NCBI GenBank assembly: GCA_016584305.1
Contig: JACEEZ010003766.1
Span: 112,501-176,500 of the forward strand
Source: Chionoecetes opilio
Lineage: Eukaryota; Arthropoda; Malacostraca; Decapoda; Majidae
Length of the DNA: 64,000 nucleotides
Reading direction: 5' to 3'
In this document: positions 45,741 through 58,838 of the stretch, piece after piece
Position numbering within the stretch: position 1 is the first letter of the stretch
Layout: the number at the start of each line of letters is the position of its first letter
The notes under the pieces: model-generated
What the model saw: only the letters and a program-made list of their open reading frames with translations
The model's database searches: none
Told to the model about the DNA's origin: nothing
Made by a program: the position numbers and the translations under genes

Positions 45741-46314
45741 TTGAGTTTTAAAGGTTTATTGTACAACTAAGCAACAGGGACACCACAACACACAATAAAG
45801 GGATGTACAGAAATGCATATGCAGGAGCAAAGAAGTACAAAGCGGGCATCAGCCCGCCTGTGAGGAAGGGTATCCCGTCAGGCTACGGGAGGGTCGCGTG
45901 GAGACGTGGGACGGTGAAAGTCACCGGCGTCACTGGTCACCCTGCCGGGCGCGACAGGGTGTGTGGTACGTGATGTGTAGCGGGGAGGGGCGCTGCTCGC
46001 AGCACCCCCACCAACATCACGTCTCTCGGGGTTCTGTGGCGGACCATGAGGGCGGCCCTGCCTTCAGCCCACTCAGCAGCCCCACCTTGCAGGCTGGCGG
46101 CCGGGGGGGCCGGGCACGGGCCTCAGGGGGCGGTGGGGAGGCAGGACAGGAGCGTAGTGCACCAGTGGGCGACCGGGTGTACATCTCGCAGTGGCGACAC
46201 ACTTGCCCCTCGAATTCCTCCTGGAGCTCCTCTCTGGTTGCAGTAGCCCAGACGCACACGCGTGAAGTAGTGGCGCCATCTGCCCTGGGTTGTTGCTGGG
46301 TGGCGTTCCAGTGG

Positions 46315-46797
46315 TTAGGTAGTCGGTGGCTGCAGCGTACTCAGGCCGCCTGCCTCTTCTGGCCTCCAGCTTTCGGTGTGTATGGGTGGAGCGCAGTGTG
46401 CTGCGGCCCGTCTCCGCCTGCGCCTTGGAGCTGCTGTGAGGCTGGGAGGCACGTGCATGGTGAAGCTGGGGCCGCTGGCGGGCTTCGCTTGGCGGCCGCG
46501 TCCCGCCGCCTCGTTACCTCGGACCCTACGGTGGCTGGGGATCCAGTTGACGCCTGACACGCCTTCCCTGCGCGGAAAGGCTCTGTAGGCTGCATAGGAT
46601 GGTGGTTGATTGAGCCTCACGTGTCCTTGGATTGCGGCGTGTTGGAGGGACCTTGCAGCCGTCCAGGAGTCGGTGTGTATTACCACAGTTGCCTCCCGCG
46701 GTGCACGGCATGTTCGAGGGTACGTGTGGATGGCCACACAGCTCAGTCGGAGTGTGGAAGCAGTTGTAGTACGTCCGCCAAGACAGCTCTGTCCCAC
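46315..46797 (-). pseudogene. LINE 2 RNase H domain
   Basis: The frame carries VVIHTDSWTAARSLQ (second catalytic region) and VNWIPSHRRVRGNEAA, the classical LINE RNase H motif with conserved His, Gly, Asn and Glu. The final Asp of NEAAD is displaced by a frameshift (DAAAKR is in the next frame). An upstream segment at 46833-47333 begins LQNNAMRTMLGAPR, a motif usual between RT and RNase H. RNase H would remove the RNA template during integration. Confidence 0.8.
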
Positions 46798-47450
46798 CCG
46801 TGGTGACTGAACGCGGCACCTGTTCTGCCACTCTATCCGGGTTCGACCCGAGCCGCAGTGAAGTATACACGGCTGTCCGAATCGGCGACCTGGGCCATGA
46901 CATCAGCGCGTGCTGCCGCAGCTCCCGGGTGGTGCACATGCCCTTTTACAGGCAGGCAAATTGCGTGGCTGTGAACTCGCGCGCGGGGGGCCCCCACGGG
47001 GGGCGGAGGCATGTAGGTGGGGGCGGGGGACATCGGGCCTCCCGCCACGCCGGGGATCCCCGCGTGATGAGGCTGTGGGTGGCTAGGCGATGTGTTGATG
47101 AGCCACGTGGTGCCGCGCAGGCACTCGATGCCCTGCGTCAATGCGCCAGCGGAGCTCCTCTGCGACCACGCCCTACACGTTCGCGGCGGAATACTCTGGC
47201 CACGCGACAGGGCCATTGACCGCCACCCTGGTGGCGGAGGAGGGGCACAATATCTGGGTCCGCTCTGCATACGCAGGCGCTTGGACAATCTCGGAGCCCC
47301 CAGCATGGTCCTCATGGCATTGTTCTGGAGCACCTTCGAGCCGCTTCCTGCTGATTGGGGTGAGAGCGCGATGATGACAGGGGCGAATAATCACCAGGGA
47401 GCGACAGCTGCACATAGTAACAGCGGAGGACAGAGAAAGTGGCGCCGGCG

Positions 47451-48789
47451 TTAAGCCGCGTCATGGCCCCGCATACGTTCAGCCTGGCCGGCGTCCTTTT
47501 CCCTCAGGTAGTCAAGGCTGCGACTGTGAACGACAGCGCCTGTCGAGCCACACACCGAGGGTAAAGGTAGGAGTCCGTCCAGGCCAGGCCGATTGCCCTG
47601 GGACGCGCAAGCTGACAGGACTGGGTTGGCTGCCTGATCGTCATGGCCCGGGACTTCTGCGGTGAGATCTTGAGGCCCAGCTCCTCGCACTTGGCGTTGA
47701 TGAGTCGAGAGCGCGCTGCGTCTTGCAAAGCCTGTCACCCGCCCGGTGACAAACGAGGGCACAGGTCGTCGGCGTCGTAGTGAGCAGGACGGTGGCAAGA
47801 CTGGAAGGGCAGGCGACTAGCTCTTCCATCAGAGGTTGAACTAGGAACCGGGCTTGAGGATGCCGCCCTGGGGGCGTCCCGTTCTCCAGTTCCTTGTAGC
47901 GTGATTTGGGCCCTGGAACTTGACTCTGGCCCCGACGGTGTGGAGGTAGTCTCGAGCAGGCGAGCAGTCTTCCCCGGATCCCCTTCTGCGAGGTGGCGAG
48001 AATATCGTGAGACTGGCCAGCTCGAAACGCTTTCTCAAGGTCGAGGGAAGCCTGTGACTTGCTGGGGCAGTTGTTGCCTGGAGTCAGCAGGGTGAGGAGG
48101 CTGTCAGCTGTGCCCACGCCCGCGGGTGAAGGCCCAAACACGCGAGTGGGGAGGGATCCTACGCGCCAACTGCAGTCGCGAGAGCACCATTCTCTCGGCG
48201 TTTTAGGAGTTGCAGCTGATGAGGGAGATAGGCCTGAGCTGGTGGGCTCCCTGGGCTTGGGGATGAGGCTGAATATCGGCCTCCCTTCCCACGCTGGTGG
48301 CAGTGGCCTGCCAGCCAGACGCGTTGAGCGTGGCGAGCAGCGCGGACCGTCCCAGCCAGGCCGGTATGAGCGAGCATGGAGTATGTCACGCCGCGTCCTG
48401 CAGCTGTGTCGCGCCCTTTTTTTCCTCGCCGACGGACAGTTCTGGCAGCGAGTGAAGAGGGGTACGCCAACGTCAGGTTCCACTCGCGGCTTCCCCCTGG
48501 ACAGCCTCGAGCGGTGGTTGTTGGAAGCTGTTGCTCGATAGGTGGCGTATGCGAGGAGGAAGTTGGGCGCTGGAGCCCACGCGGGTGAAGACGCCGCCGA
48601 GGAGTCTCTCCGCCTCTTTCCCCCCCCCCCCCCCCCCGGTGTTGGGTGTGTGTGTGGGCGACGGTTCGGGTGGGTGGCACCGGAAGCCGTCTTGACATTC
48701 CTCCACCAGCTGGCCGAGGGATGTGTGCTGGTGAAAAGGAGGCGCACCACTCCAACCACCTGGCCCTCCCTGTGGCCCGCTGAAGCCAC
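47451..48789 (-). pseudogene. LINE 2 reverse transcriptase
   Basis: Frame pieces give FSLIPKPREP and ISLISCNS-like sequence near 48190-48270 (RT block with PIS). DLEKAFRAG lies near 48030 (the AFD-type block). ADDLC at about 47762-47775 is the catalytic box with both aspartates, preceded by an extra Asp codon after Tyr. After it, LGLKISPQKSRAMTI near 47640-47690 matches the GLxxNxxKTxxM block. Order and spacing are right for a non-LTR RT. Multiple frameshifts disable it. Confidence 0.7.
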
Positions 48790-48899
48790 CTGCCGAGCGC
48801 GAGGTCACCACTATCTGCAAAAGCCGCAGGTTGGTGGGGTTGGGCTGTCGTTTTATACAGCTTTCTGTGCAGGTTGATCGGGGCTGTGCTCCTGACGTC

Positions 48900-49770
48900 A
48901 TGTTGTAGACCACCAGTCGGACGGTGCGGCGGGCCGGAGAGAGCACTTAGGAATGGCTGCGTCGGCTGCCCTCCGAAGGGCTGCCGTGAGGTCCCTCTCC
49001 TGTTTGGTGCAGGTGTCGGGTGGCTCGTAAGTGTCCCACCCACCACTCGTCAAGGGAGCTTGAAACTTGCCCCAGTCCGCCCTCTTGATGTTCCATCGCG
49101 GCGAAGGGGTTGGCGCGGATCGGCGCGACGCTATGAGGGTGGTGAGGGTGGCGTAGTGGCACTGGTGAGAGTAGGGTGCAGCTGCCACGATTGCGCGGCG
49201 CCAGGTCACCGACAACACGGTAAAGGGTCAGCGCCCCCTCCGACGTGGGTGGCTCCCCGGTGTTGAGAAGAGGATGTGAGGGACCTCCTCGAGCACACTG
49301 CTAGGGAGCGACCCGTCCGGTTGGTGCCGACACTGACTGCAGGATGGTGGTGGGTGGGCGTTAAAATCGCCCGCACTAGGAGGCTAGTGTGCGATGCCAT
49401 TGGTGAGCCAGGCTCCCCTGCTCCAGTTGGTGTCGCTGTGCTCCTGTACAGTGATACACAGTGAGTCGAGTCCTCCCAGTGCAGCTCCACCGCCCAAGGC
49501 CTCCCGCCATCTCCACAGTGCGCCTGGTCGGTTGATTCTGCGGTGAGGGGATGGGGGCTCCTCAGCCAGCGTCACGCAGTGCCAACGGGTGCTTCATGTG
49601 GCAGGGAGCGATGTGGAGACTGTAGCCCGCAATGCGCCTTAAAGTCAGCAGGTGGGAGCGTTTCCTTAGGAGAACACGTCAAGGTCCTTCCTCGAAGATG
49701 GCCTGCAAGCACCTGATGTGTTTCTTGGGGCGGAGGGCCCGGGCATTCCACTGCAGCACCTTGAGCCTGG
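48900..49770 (-). pseudogene. LINE 2 APE-type endonuclease
   Basis: On the minus strand LKVLQWNAR at 49767-49741 is a typical start of a LINE endonuclease, with the conserved Asn. Downstream frames are shifted (for example 49490-49206 with ILTPTHHHP) and end near 48900 before RT. I could not trace all catalytic residues through the indels. Confidence 0.6.
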
Positions 49771-50029
49771 GGGCGGCGCCGGCGGCGCCGACATGGGGGG
49801 TGCGTTGTCAGCGTGGTCCGCGTGGGACGACTTGTTCTCTGCTGGGAGGAGGAAATGCTGGCCTGGATCCCTCTGTGGTGGTCCGTGGGACTGACGGCCG
49901 CCGTCATTGATGGCTGATCAAATCTCTCGAGGAGGAGGGCGTCCAACTTCCTCCGCGGTGGCAGGGGCGAGTCCGGGCGGTGGAGGAGCCTCCTCATAAC
50001 ATGCAATCAGGCGGACGATGATGCAATCA

Positions 50030-51427
50030 GCAATTCACGCGTCTCCTCGCTGACGTGTGAATGTTGTCGTAGTGGTGGCATGAGGCAGCGCGACGTCTGT
50101 CGGCTCTTGCTGTCGCTGGCGCTTCAGGCACTGCAGGTGCAGGTGGCTCGGCTGGGCGGGGACCTTGAGGGACGTTCTCCTGTGTGGTGGGCGGGACCTG
50201 GTCCCAGTCTCCGTTTAGGCAGTGGGGGGGGAAAGCGGAGGGGTGTGGATGGGACGCCTCCTCCACTTATACTGTCAGCTGCGCTTTTCACTTTCCCTAC
50301 CACCCGACCGCGGCCTGGGGTGGGGTCCCTGGGGGACTAGGGGCGGAAGGCTGTTTGATGGCCTGACCCAGGCTGGCCTGGCTGGTGGGGAGCAGGATGA
50401 AGCGGTGTTGCCGCTGTTGTTGCTGTGGTGTTCCGCTTGTTTCATGATGGCGGTGTTGCCGCCGTGGTGCCTGAAGCTGTTTTGATGCAGGCGAGGCTGG
50501 AGGCATACTGCGAGCATTCAGGGACAACTGAGGGTTCCAGCGTGGTGTTTCCTCCCGCAATTCGGTGACACTTTGCGGTGGTGGCCTCCTTGGCCTTGTG
50601 GCGGCCATAAATCCTCCGTCGGAGTGGTAGGCTGCACACCCACCACCTGACGGAGGCGTGCACCTAACTTGCAGGTGGTTGAATCGCTGCACTTGTAGAC
50701 CTCACCAGGCTTCGCTCACGGTTAGGGGCGTAGGTGTAGGTGCCCAGGGAACGCTAGGTCAGCTTGGCAGGTGGCTGCCCCTCGTGGACCAAATCCTCAC
50801 CTGCCTCGTGGGCTGTGGTGTCCCAGCCACGCAGCCGTGTGGCGGACACAACATGGGGTTGTGCCTTCACCGCCATCGGTGGTAAGTCAACAAGGGTTAG
50901 CGCTCAGTCACTACCTTGTGCCTCCCACACTAGGGTCAAGAGGAGCCACCCTATGCCCTCGTCAGCGAGGCGAGCAGGAGCGCCACAGATCCTCGTCCTT
51001 GGGGGTGAGGATGTATTTCTCGATAGAGATTGGGCCTCACCCCATATCAGGGTCGGGTTATCGTCTCGAGGGCCGTGATGGCCAGGTTAAGTGCTGGCGC
51101 TGGGTTGGTCCTAAGGCTTCTCAGCTTGAATTGGGCGGGCGAGCGACGTTAACCATAGTGTCCAGTCCTTGCCCTGCTCGGGTCTCTGCTTGGTCCCTCG
51201 CTCCGACGACATGTCGATGACGAGTTGTGGTTCACTCTTATCATCATCGACGCGTCGGAATTCGGCGCTAGCAAGCTCGCGCTCGCGCTCGGGACTTGCG
51301 TCTGCCTCTTTTGTGAGCTCATTATAGGTGTCGAGCTGTTTGGGAAGGGGACGACGAGGAGGGGGCGCTCCGAAGCCTGCTTCCCACACCCCTGGCGGGA
51401 AGATTTTGCAGTACTGCGTGTGATCAT
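50030..51427 (-). pseudogene. LINE 2 ORF1
   Basis: Starts near MITRSTAKSSRQGCGKQASE (51427). It is followed by a charged Lys/Glu/Ser region and a zinc-knuckle-like VYKC..RFNHLQVRC at about 50660-50705 that spans a frameshift. A Gln/Pro-rich tail follows. It would be the RNA-binding ORF1 protein. Frames are broken in several places and domain assignment beyond the knuckle is inference. Confidence 0.5.
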
Positions 51428-51430
51428 TTC

Positions 51431-51639
51431 CCTGGCGTGTTCACACTCGCCTCCCCCCTTTCTCCCACACTAGTCCAGTCTCAAGTTCCGGGTTGTCGAT
51501 ACAGGCGCGGTCACTCGATGCGGAGAGGAAGGTCACGGAAGGTCGGGAAGTCACGCGGCGTGCACAGCGGGGCTCACGGAGTGGACCCCCGCTGACCTCG
51601 CGGTGAATCACTCGCGACTGAAGCGCCAAGGGTGAGTTT
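51431..51639 (-). other. Probable LINE 2 5' UTR
   Basis: GC-rich sequence upstream of LINE 2 ORF1 on the minus strand. The exact 5' end cannot be set without another copy. Confidence 0.35.
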
Positions 51640-53200
51640 CCAGAGTAGCGGGTGGGGAAAACACAGACACAGGGGTAGGGGGATTTTCAGAATAACGGGA
51701 GGGGACGCAGTCTCTAGGGGTGGGGGAGTTTTCAGAAATAAATGGGTGCGGGAGCCACGAAGGCACAAGGGTGAGTTTTCAGAATTAGCGGGTGGGGGAA
51801 ACACAGACACAGGGGTAGGGGGTTTTCAGAATAACGCGGAGGGGGAAGTCTCAGGGGTGGAGGAGTTGTCAGAATAAATGGGTGCGGGGAACACTGAGGC
51901 ACAGGGGTGAGTTTTCAAAACAGCGGGTGGGGGAGGAACACAGGACACAGGGTAGGGATTTTCAGGATAAACGAGAGAGGGAAAACGTTTCAGGGGTGGG
52001 GAGTTTTCAGAATAAATGGGGATGCGGGAACACTGAGGCACAGGGGTGAGTTCAAAATAGCGGTGGGGGGCAAACACAGCCACAGGCGGTAGGGGGATTT
52101 CGGAAAATTGGAGGGGGAAAACCAGTCTCAGGGATGGGGGGAGTTTCAGGAATAAATGGGTGCGGGAAGACTGAGCACAAGGGTGAGTTTCAGGGAATAG
52201 CGGGTTGGGGGAAAACCCACAGACACAGGGGTAGGGGGATTTTCAGAATAACGGGAGGGGGAAGTCTCCGGCGGTGGGGGAGGTTTTTCAGAATAAATGG
52301 TCTGTGCGGAACACTGAGGCACAAGGGGAGTTTTCAGAATGCGGGTGGGGGGAAAAAACACAGACACAGGGGTAGGGGATTTTCAGGATAACGAGAGAGG
52401 GAACAGTCAGGGGTGGTGGGGGAGTTTTAGAATAAATGGTGCGGGAACACTGAGGCACAAGGGTGAGTTTTAGAAATAGTGGGTGGGGGGAAACACAGAC
52501 CAGGGGTGGGGGGGTTTCAGAATAACGGGAGGGGGGAACACATTTCAGGGATGAGGAGTTTTCAGAAAAATGAGGTGCGGGAAACACTGAGGCACAAGGT
52601 CCAGTGAGTTTTCAGAATAGCGGGTGGGGGAACCAGACACAGTGGTAGGGGGGTTTTCAAGAATAAACGGGAAGGGGGAATTGAGTCTCAGGGGTGGAGG
52701 AGGTTCAGAAATGAATTGGTGCGGGACCACTGAGCACGGGGTGAGTTTTCAGAATTAGCGGGTTGGGGCGGAAAAACACAATCACCGGGGTGGGGGTGGG
52801 TTTTTCAGATAATGGGAGGGGGGAAGTCTCAGGGGGTGGGGGGGTTTTAGAATAAACGGGTGCTGAGGAACACTGACTGCACAGGGGTGAGTTTTCAGAA
52901 TAGCGGGTGGGGGGGGAAACACAGACACAGGGGTGGGGAGGTTTCAGAAATAACGGTGTCGGGGGTGGGAAACACAGACACAGGGAGTGGGGAGGTTTTC
53001 AGAATAGCGGGTGGGGGGGAACACAGACACAGGGGTGGGGAGGTTGTCAGAAATAACGGGTGGGGGGAACGCAGTCACAGGGTAGGGGGAGTTTTCAGAA
53101 AACGGGTGGGGGGAGTCACAGCGTGAGGTTTCAGAAAGGTGAGGGGAACAGTCACCAGGGTTGGAGTTTCAGAATCAGCGGTGGGGGATTGCTGGGAGGG
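51640..53200 (+). repeat. Three-part higher-order satellite, about 138 bp
   Basis: Three related monomers of about 45 bp alternate. They share TTTTCAGAATA and then differ: AGCGGGTGGGGGAAACACAG, AACGGGAGGGGGAAGTCTCA and AATGGGTGCGGGAACACTGA. The triplet repeats with a period close to 138 bp (for example GTGAGTTTTCAGAA at about 51771, 51908, 52607 and 52740), giving about eleven higher-order units. After about 52860 the order breaks down to the first monomer type. Numerous 1-2 base indels occur in G runs. Confidence 0.85.
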
Positions 53201-53736
53201 AGGGGGGGAGGTTCAGAAGAACTTCCCCTGAGCACCAGGCCGTGGAGGGTAATAATTCCGTGTACGCGAGAAGCTATGGAGATTCCGCCGCTGGGGAGCC
53301 CGGATGCACACCACTGGCTTCGGGAGCATGAAGAGTAGGACGCGTCCTCTCCCTCTGATGTCTTCCCGGGGGTCACTCTGAGAATTGCTTCGCGGACCAT
53401 GTATTGTCAGCGAAACAGATGGAAAGAGTTCTGCACGGGTTTTGCAGCAGTATTTGCTTGGAGCAGCCTTTAGAAGAAGCTGCCCAAAAAAAAAAAAAAA
53501 TTGTTCCTTACTGGCCCCGCAACTGAGGTGGACCGCACGATCACGGGTTACCTCAGCGCATCGCAGGGGTTCTTTGCTCCGACCCCGCCAGAAACAGCAC
53601 AAAAACGCACTAGCCGAGGTGCTGCCTACACGAGGGGTTTCGACAGACACGGGCTTTTCAGAGTCCCGAGAGGTCTTTCACCAGAGCGAAAGAGGGAAAG
53701 AAATTAAGTAAGAGAAAAAGCCTGCTCAAACCCTCG
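53201..53736. other. Intergenic stretch
   Basis: A poly-A run sits at 53486-53500. A plus-strand frame at 53385-53711 is Arg/Ser-rich and unrecognised. I see no supported gene. Confidence 0.4.
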
Positions 53737-53856
53737 GCGTCCTGCCTGTCGTTGGCTCCTCGCTCCTTATATACACCCCGCTCTCCTCTTCGAGCGAGGC
53801 CTGCGCATGCGCCATGCAGATCCTCCCCGTGTTCCGCTCGTGGCTGTGTCCTCGGC
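53737..53856 (-). promoter_or_regulatory. Promoter-like dispersed repeat, copy 2
   Basis: Read on the minus strand it has an NRF1-like GCGCATGCGC core (about 53806-53815). About 35-40 bases downstream is GTATATAAGG (a good TATA box), and then AACGACAGGCAG where a start site would be expected. The same block occurs at 38396-38520. Such a compact pairing is compatible with the promoter of a retroelement or gene, but there is no direct evidence of transcription. Confidence 0.4.
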
Positions 53857-54840
53857 TCATTAGATGAACACTAAAGGACACGGAAATCCAAGGGAACGAA
53901 GATAAGGAGGTAAACGAAAAGTATCCAGTGAAAGGATGAGAGCAGAGCATGACACACATTCGTTGGAAAATCAAGAGATTTTTCCACAGAAACGGGCCGA
54001 TTCAAGCACGGTTGAGGCACCTGGCATTTCGTGCTGTCGATGAGGTATCACACTGATCCAGCACACGTAGCCAAGTATAACATCAACACAAATGATTAAT
54101 TATGTGAACTATGCTTTTCAGTTGGGCCGAACCAGCCAATTGTAAGTTATCCCAAGAATTAAAAGGGCCGTTCTTTCCAGAAGCACTAGCTGGTATGAGA
54201 ACAGATCTTACCTTGAATAGTATGTAGAAATGATAGTATGGATTGCTTCAGCTGGCGCTTGTTCTGCACGAAGACAAGTATAAACAGAATGCTAATACAG
54301 CATGGAGGGTCTATCGGAATAAGTAAATGTATCAAGCTCTTGACAAAATGAGAGCCTGCATCATCTGAAGCCAATGATTGCTATGGTGAGGTTGAATACT
54401 TTTAGAAGAAGAGACTGGAAAAATCCCAGAAAGCAGCAGATGAAAAAAAAACAAGACTGCAAAAGCTGAAAGAGACAGAAAAATAGAGAGGTGTTGTACA
54501 GATGATAGACATACACTATATACTTAGTTAGGCAAGGACTTCATTGAGCGGAAAATATGCAAGTAAACAATCAGAACAGAGGCAATCCTCGAGCTTTCCA
54601 ACTGTTTGCAAAAGCTATGATAGTGTATATGAACAACAAATTTGAAATGTTGTCAGCGTGATCAAGCCCATTGTAAGCCTCAAGTGTCGATCTATTCAAC
54701 TGAATCCAGAATTATGTTATTATGGCTTATGGCACTTATGTGAGGAAAGACTATTTTGAATGAGATCAATCAAGGGACAGCCCCCCCCCAAAAAAAAAAA
54801 ACAGGGGATTAAAATTTTATTAAAAGTAGAAGTTGCTGAG
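53857..54840. other. Intergenic stretch
   Basis: No element or exon supported. Confidence 0.45.
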
Positions 54841-54844
54841 GTTA

Positions 54845-55110
54845 TTCTAAATCTTTATTGGCTGTAGTCAGAACCTACACCTTAGACTATGAGGTCAATT
54901 TTTGTCTCCAGATTACAGGATGGATATAGCCTGTTAGAACAGTGCAGGAAGGAGACCAAAATGATTCAAGGGATGCGTAACTTAGTTAGTGAGAAGAGAT
55001 GAAGCTATTAAATTTTATACTCTCTCGAGAGGGACGAGAGTAAGGGGCGATTGATAGAAGTTTTTAAGTGGATAAAGGGATTATAAGCTTGGAGAAGGCT
55101 TGGGCAGGTG
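54845..55110 (+). pseudogene. LINE 3 C-terminal remnant, copy 1
   Basis: Homologous at nucleotide level to 55692-55920 (TAGACTATG, TTTTGTCTCCA, GGATGGATATAGCC, GATTCAAGGGATG, GAAGCTATTAAATTT). It corresponds to the [21 protein letters not shown] type sequence of the other copy but is broken by many indels. Confidence 0.6.
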
Positions 55111-55691
55111 GGTTGCGAATCCCTGCTAGAAATGGCTTAGGAGAAATTTGTTTAACACATCGATTGATTTTTTGTATGCTCCTATATTTTTCTGCTTTTT
55201 ATTTCAGTGCAATAAAGTGTTTGATAATTATATCATAAAGGTGTGTTCATATATGGTGGGAGCCACCGAAACGATGCTCTGTGGCGGCTATTTAATTATT
55301 CTATATTGCCAAAGTTGGACCAGTGTGTACTTTACAATTCATCCACTAGCTGACTTGGCTACTGAGGTTGACTTGCTGTGAAAAAACTGTGTATGTTGGA
55401 AATTATTGAATGAAATATAGTGTTCATTTAAATTTTTTCGTTCTCAAATAATTAGGTTGGAGAAATTTCTTTATCTATTTATTTACTTTATTATGCCAAA
55501 GTTTAGCCAATGCTGTAATTTAGCTTGCTAATAAATAATTACAGAATACATGAATCAATTTTTTTTTTATGTTTATTTCCTTTTCCTTCACATAAAGAAA
55601 ATGTAAATCAAGCTGCTGATATGTAGCAGGGGGTCATGTGGGTTTCAAGATTGTGGGAAAGTTGTCTCAAGTGCAAAAACGTTGGGAACTA
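55111..55691. other. AT-rich intergenic DNA
   Basis: No supported feature. Confidence 0.5.
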
Positions 55692-56240
55692 CTGCTCTAG
55701 TCAGACCTCACCTAGACTATGCGGTTCAGTTTTGGTCTCCATATTATAGGATGGATATAGCCATGTTAGAATCAGTGCAGAGAAGGATAATCAAATGATT
55801 CAAGGGATGGGTAACTTTAGTTATGAGAAGAGATTGAAGCTATTAAATTTACACTCACTCGAGAGACGCTGAGTAATGGGCGATCTAATAGAAGTTTTTT
55901 AAGTGGATAAAGGGATACAGTAGAGGAGAGGTAAGACAAGTTCTTATGGCTATTAACCAGGGTAGAACAACAAGTAACGGATTCAAGCTGGAAAAGCGTA
56001 GATTTAAAAAAAGAAATAGGGAAAAACTGGTTCACAAATAGGGTGGTAAATGATTGGAATAGACTCAGTAGACAGGTAGTTAGTGCACATAGTGCAGAGT
56101 CATTAGAGAGCTTTAAAGGGAGGTTGGACAAATTCATGGATGGGGATGAAAGGTGGATGTAGGTAGTGTTAAGTAACAGGAACTACCTCGTGTAGGTCTC
56201 ACGGCCTCTTGTAGCTTCCTTATTATCTTATGTTCTTATT
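55692..56240 (+). pseudogene. LINE 3 C-terminal remnant, copy 2
   Basis: The plus strand encodes [20 protein letters not shown] and then, with a frameshift, SYEKRLKLLNLHSLERR and GDLIEVF. A further frameshift leads to KWIKGYSRGEVRQVL, and a last one to NWFTNRVVNDWNRLSRQVV and ESFKGRLDKFMDGD before TAG near 56162. This is the conserved tail of CR1/RTE-like LINE proteins, where RPHLEY, LExVQRR, LxxRRxRGDLIE and FxxRVVxxWNxLP occur in this order. A 3' UTR follows to about 56240. RT itself is missing. Confidence 0.75.
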
Positions 56241-57758
<1,518 letters not shown>

Positions 57759-57983
57759 AGGAAGAGAGAGATCCTGGGGTGGAACCTTCACCCTCGTCAG
57801 CATAGTTTCTGAGGTTGTCTCCTGTGGGTGGTGTGTTCTCTGGTCTGCCTTTGCTGGCCCACCTGCCCGCCACGTGTTGGGTGCCCTCCCGTAATGGAGA
57901 TGTCCCCCGACTGCCGCCACCCTCGCTGGACCCTTCTCTAGTATTCACTAACGTCACGGCATCCACCCGCAGCACGTCCACAT
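57759..57983 (-). CDS. Internal exon of a cadherin cytoplasmic tail
   Basis: This exon is on the minus strand. A pyrimidine-rich acceptor (TTTTCGTTCCTCAG) precedes 57983 and a consensus donor GTGAGTG follows 57759. The 225 bases hold 74 complete codons, open throughout, with one split codon at each end (phase 1 at both ends). The translation runs from VDVLRVDAVTLVNTREGSSE through a Gly/Ser-rich linker to DNLRNYADEGEGSTPGSLSS. The end matches the classical cadherin catenin-binding region, where LRNYAYEGxGSxAGSLSSL is the known pattern. Here Asp replaces the second Tyr. Cadherins link cells by calcium-dependent adhesion, and this tail binds beta-catenin at the membrane. Which cadherin this is remains open (N-cadherin-like is most likely). 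Other exons are probably outside the window. Confidence 0.75.
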
Positions 57984-58332
57984 CTGAGGAACGAAAACAA
58001 AGATCTCACCACACATTGTTTTCTGGATATGGCAAGCATTACATTAATGCGTTTGCGTTGCATTTGAGGTATGCGGAAAAATAGAACATATGGGAATGCA
58101 CACAGTGGTTTCCATAGGCACGTTTGCGTTAGCGTTATGCGTTTGTGCTGCACGTCAATCGCTCCAATCGTAGGGATCGAAAATGCAACCACATGGAAAC
58201 GGACGACAGAATCCCGGTGTTTACTCCACTGTTGCTACACATACGTAGTCTCTGTTCCAAGAAAATGCATCGAGGAAAACACCAATTGTCAGTCAAGGAG
58301 ACTGAACAGTTGATCGAAGTTGTGCAGCAACA
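57984..58332. other. Putative intron upstream of the cadherin exon
   Basis: No coding evidence. Ends at the start of the Helitron B cluster. Confidence 0.4.
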
Positions 58333-58372
58333 TCTAATATGCTACAGGAGTAGCCGTGTGTCTGTCTGTTTT

Positions 58373-58411
<39 letters not shown>

Positions 58412-58838
58412 GTTTTGGGCAGCCGAAACTGTAAATTCAATTTTGGTGAGAGTAGGCTAAAAATATCGCAAATAAATCGTAGGTGGTAAGCGGCTTGGTC
58501 CCATGTCGATTGAATAATTTTGAAGGGGGGTTTTGGGCCAAAAACACTTTTAGGAGTATTGGATTACAGGAAAAACTCTGCAATAACGTCTTGCCGCATT
58601 CCACAAAATCAGTAGACTATTGGACTTACCGTTTGTGTGCGTGTGTGAGTGTGTGTGTTGGAATCACACGGAACACAAAGGATTGGAATCACACGGAACG
58701 TGGTCTACCCCGAGGCACTTTGACCAGTGACCAACGACAGCAACAACACGATTGGAGTTTGCAATCACATGTTGTCTAATATATACTACTACTACAAACA
58801 TCAATACATGGGTCCGAAGGGCCCACAAGCACTTGTCT
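58333..58838 (+). mobile_element. Helitron B copy 1
   Basis: 506 bp with the start motif (one variant base, ATATGCTACAGGAGTAGCC), a TGTC run, AAATAAATCGTAGGTGGTAA, the helicase tail coding block (58676-58780) and the GGGTCCGAAGGGCCC hairpin. It runs straight into copy 2. Confidence 0.7.

Larger units (their letters stand above)
45741..51430 (-). mobile_element. LINE 2 with RNase H, heavily frameshifted
   Basis: About 5.7 kb on the minus strand in the order ORF1 (51427 to about 50030), endonuclease (from about 49767), reverse transcriptase (about 48700-47450) and RNase H (46797-46315). The 3' end at about 45745 has an AATAAA-containing sequence. A C-terminal RNase H points to the I/Jockey-like non-LTR groups that retain this domain. 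Frames switch every 50-150 codons because of small indels, so the copy cannot express a protein as written. Its near full length suggests fairly recent insertion combined with decay or sequencing error. Confidence 0.8.

Noticed and set aside
45898..46557. 219-residue plus-strand frame
   Set aside because: Antisense shadow of the LINE 2 RNase H region in GC-rich sequence.
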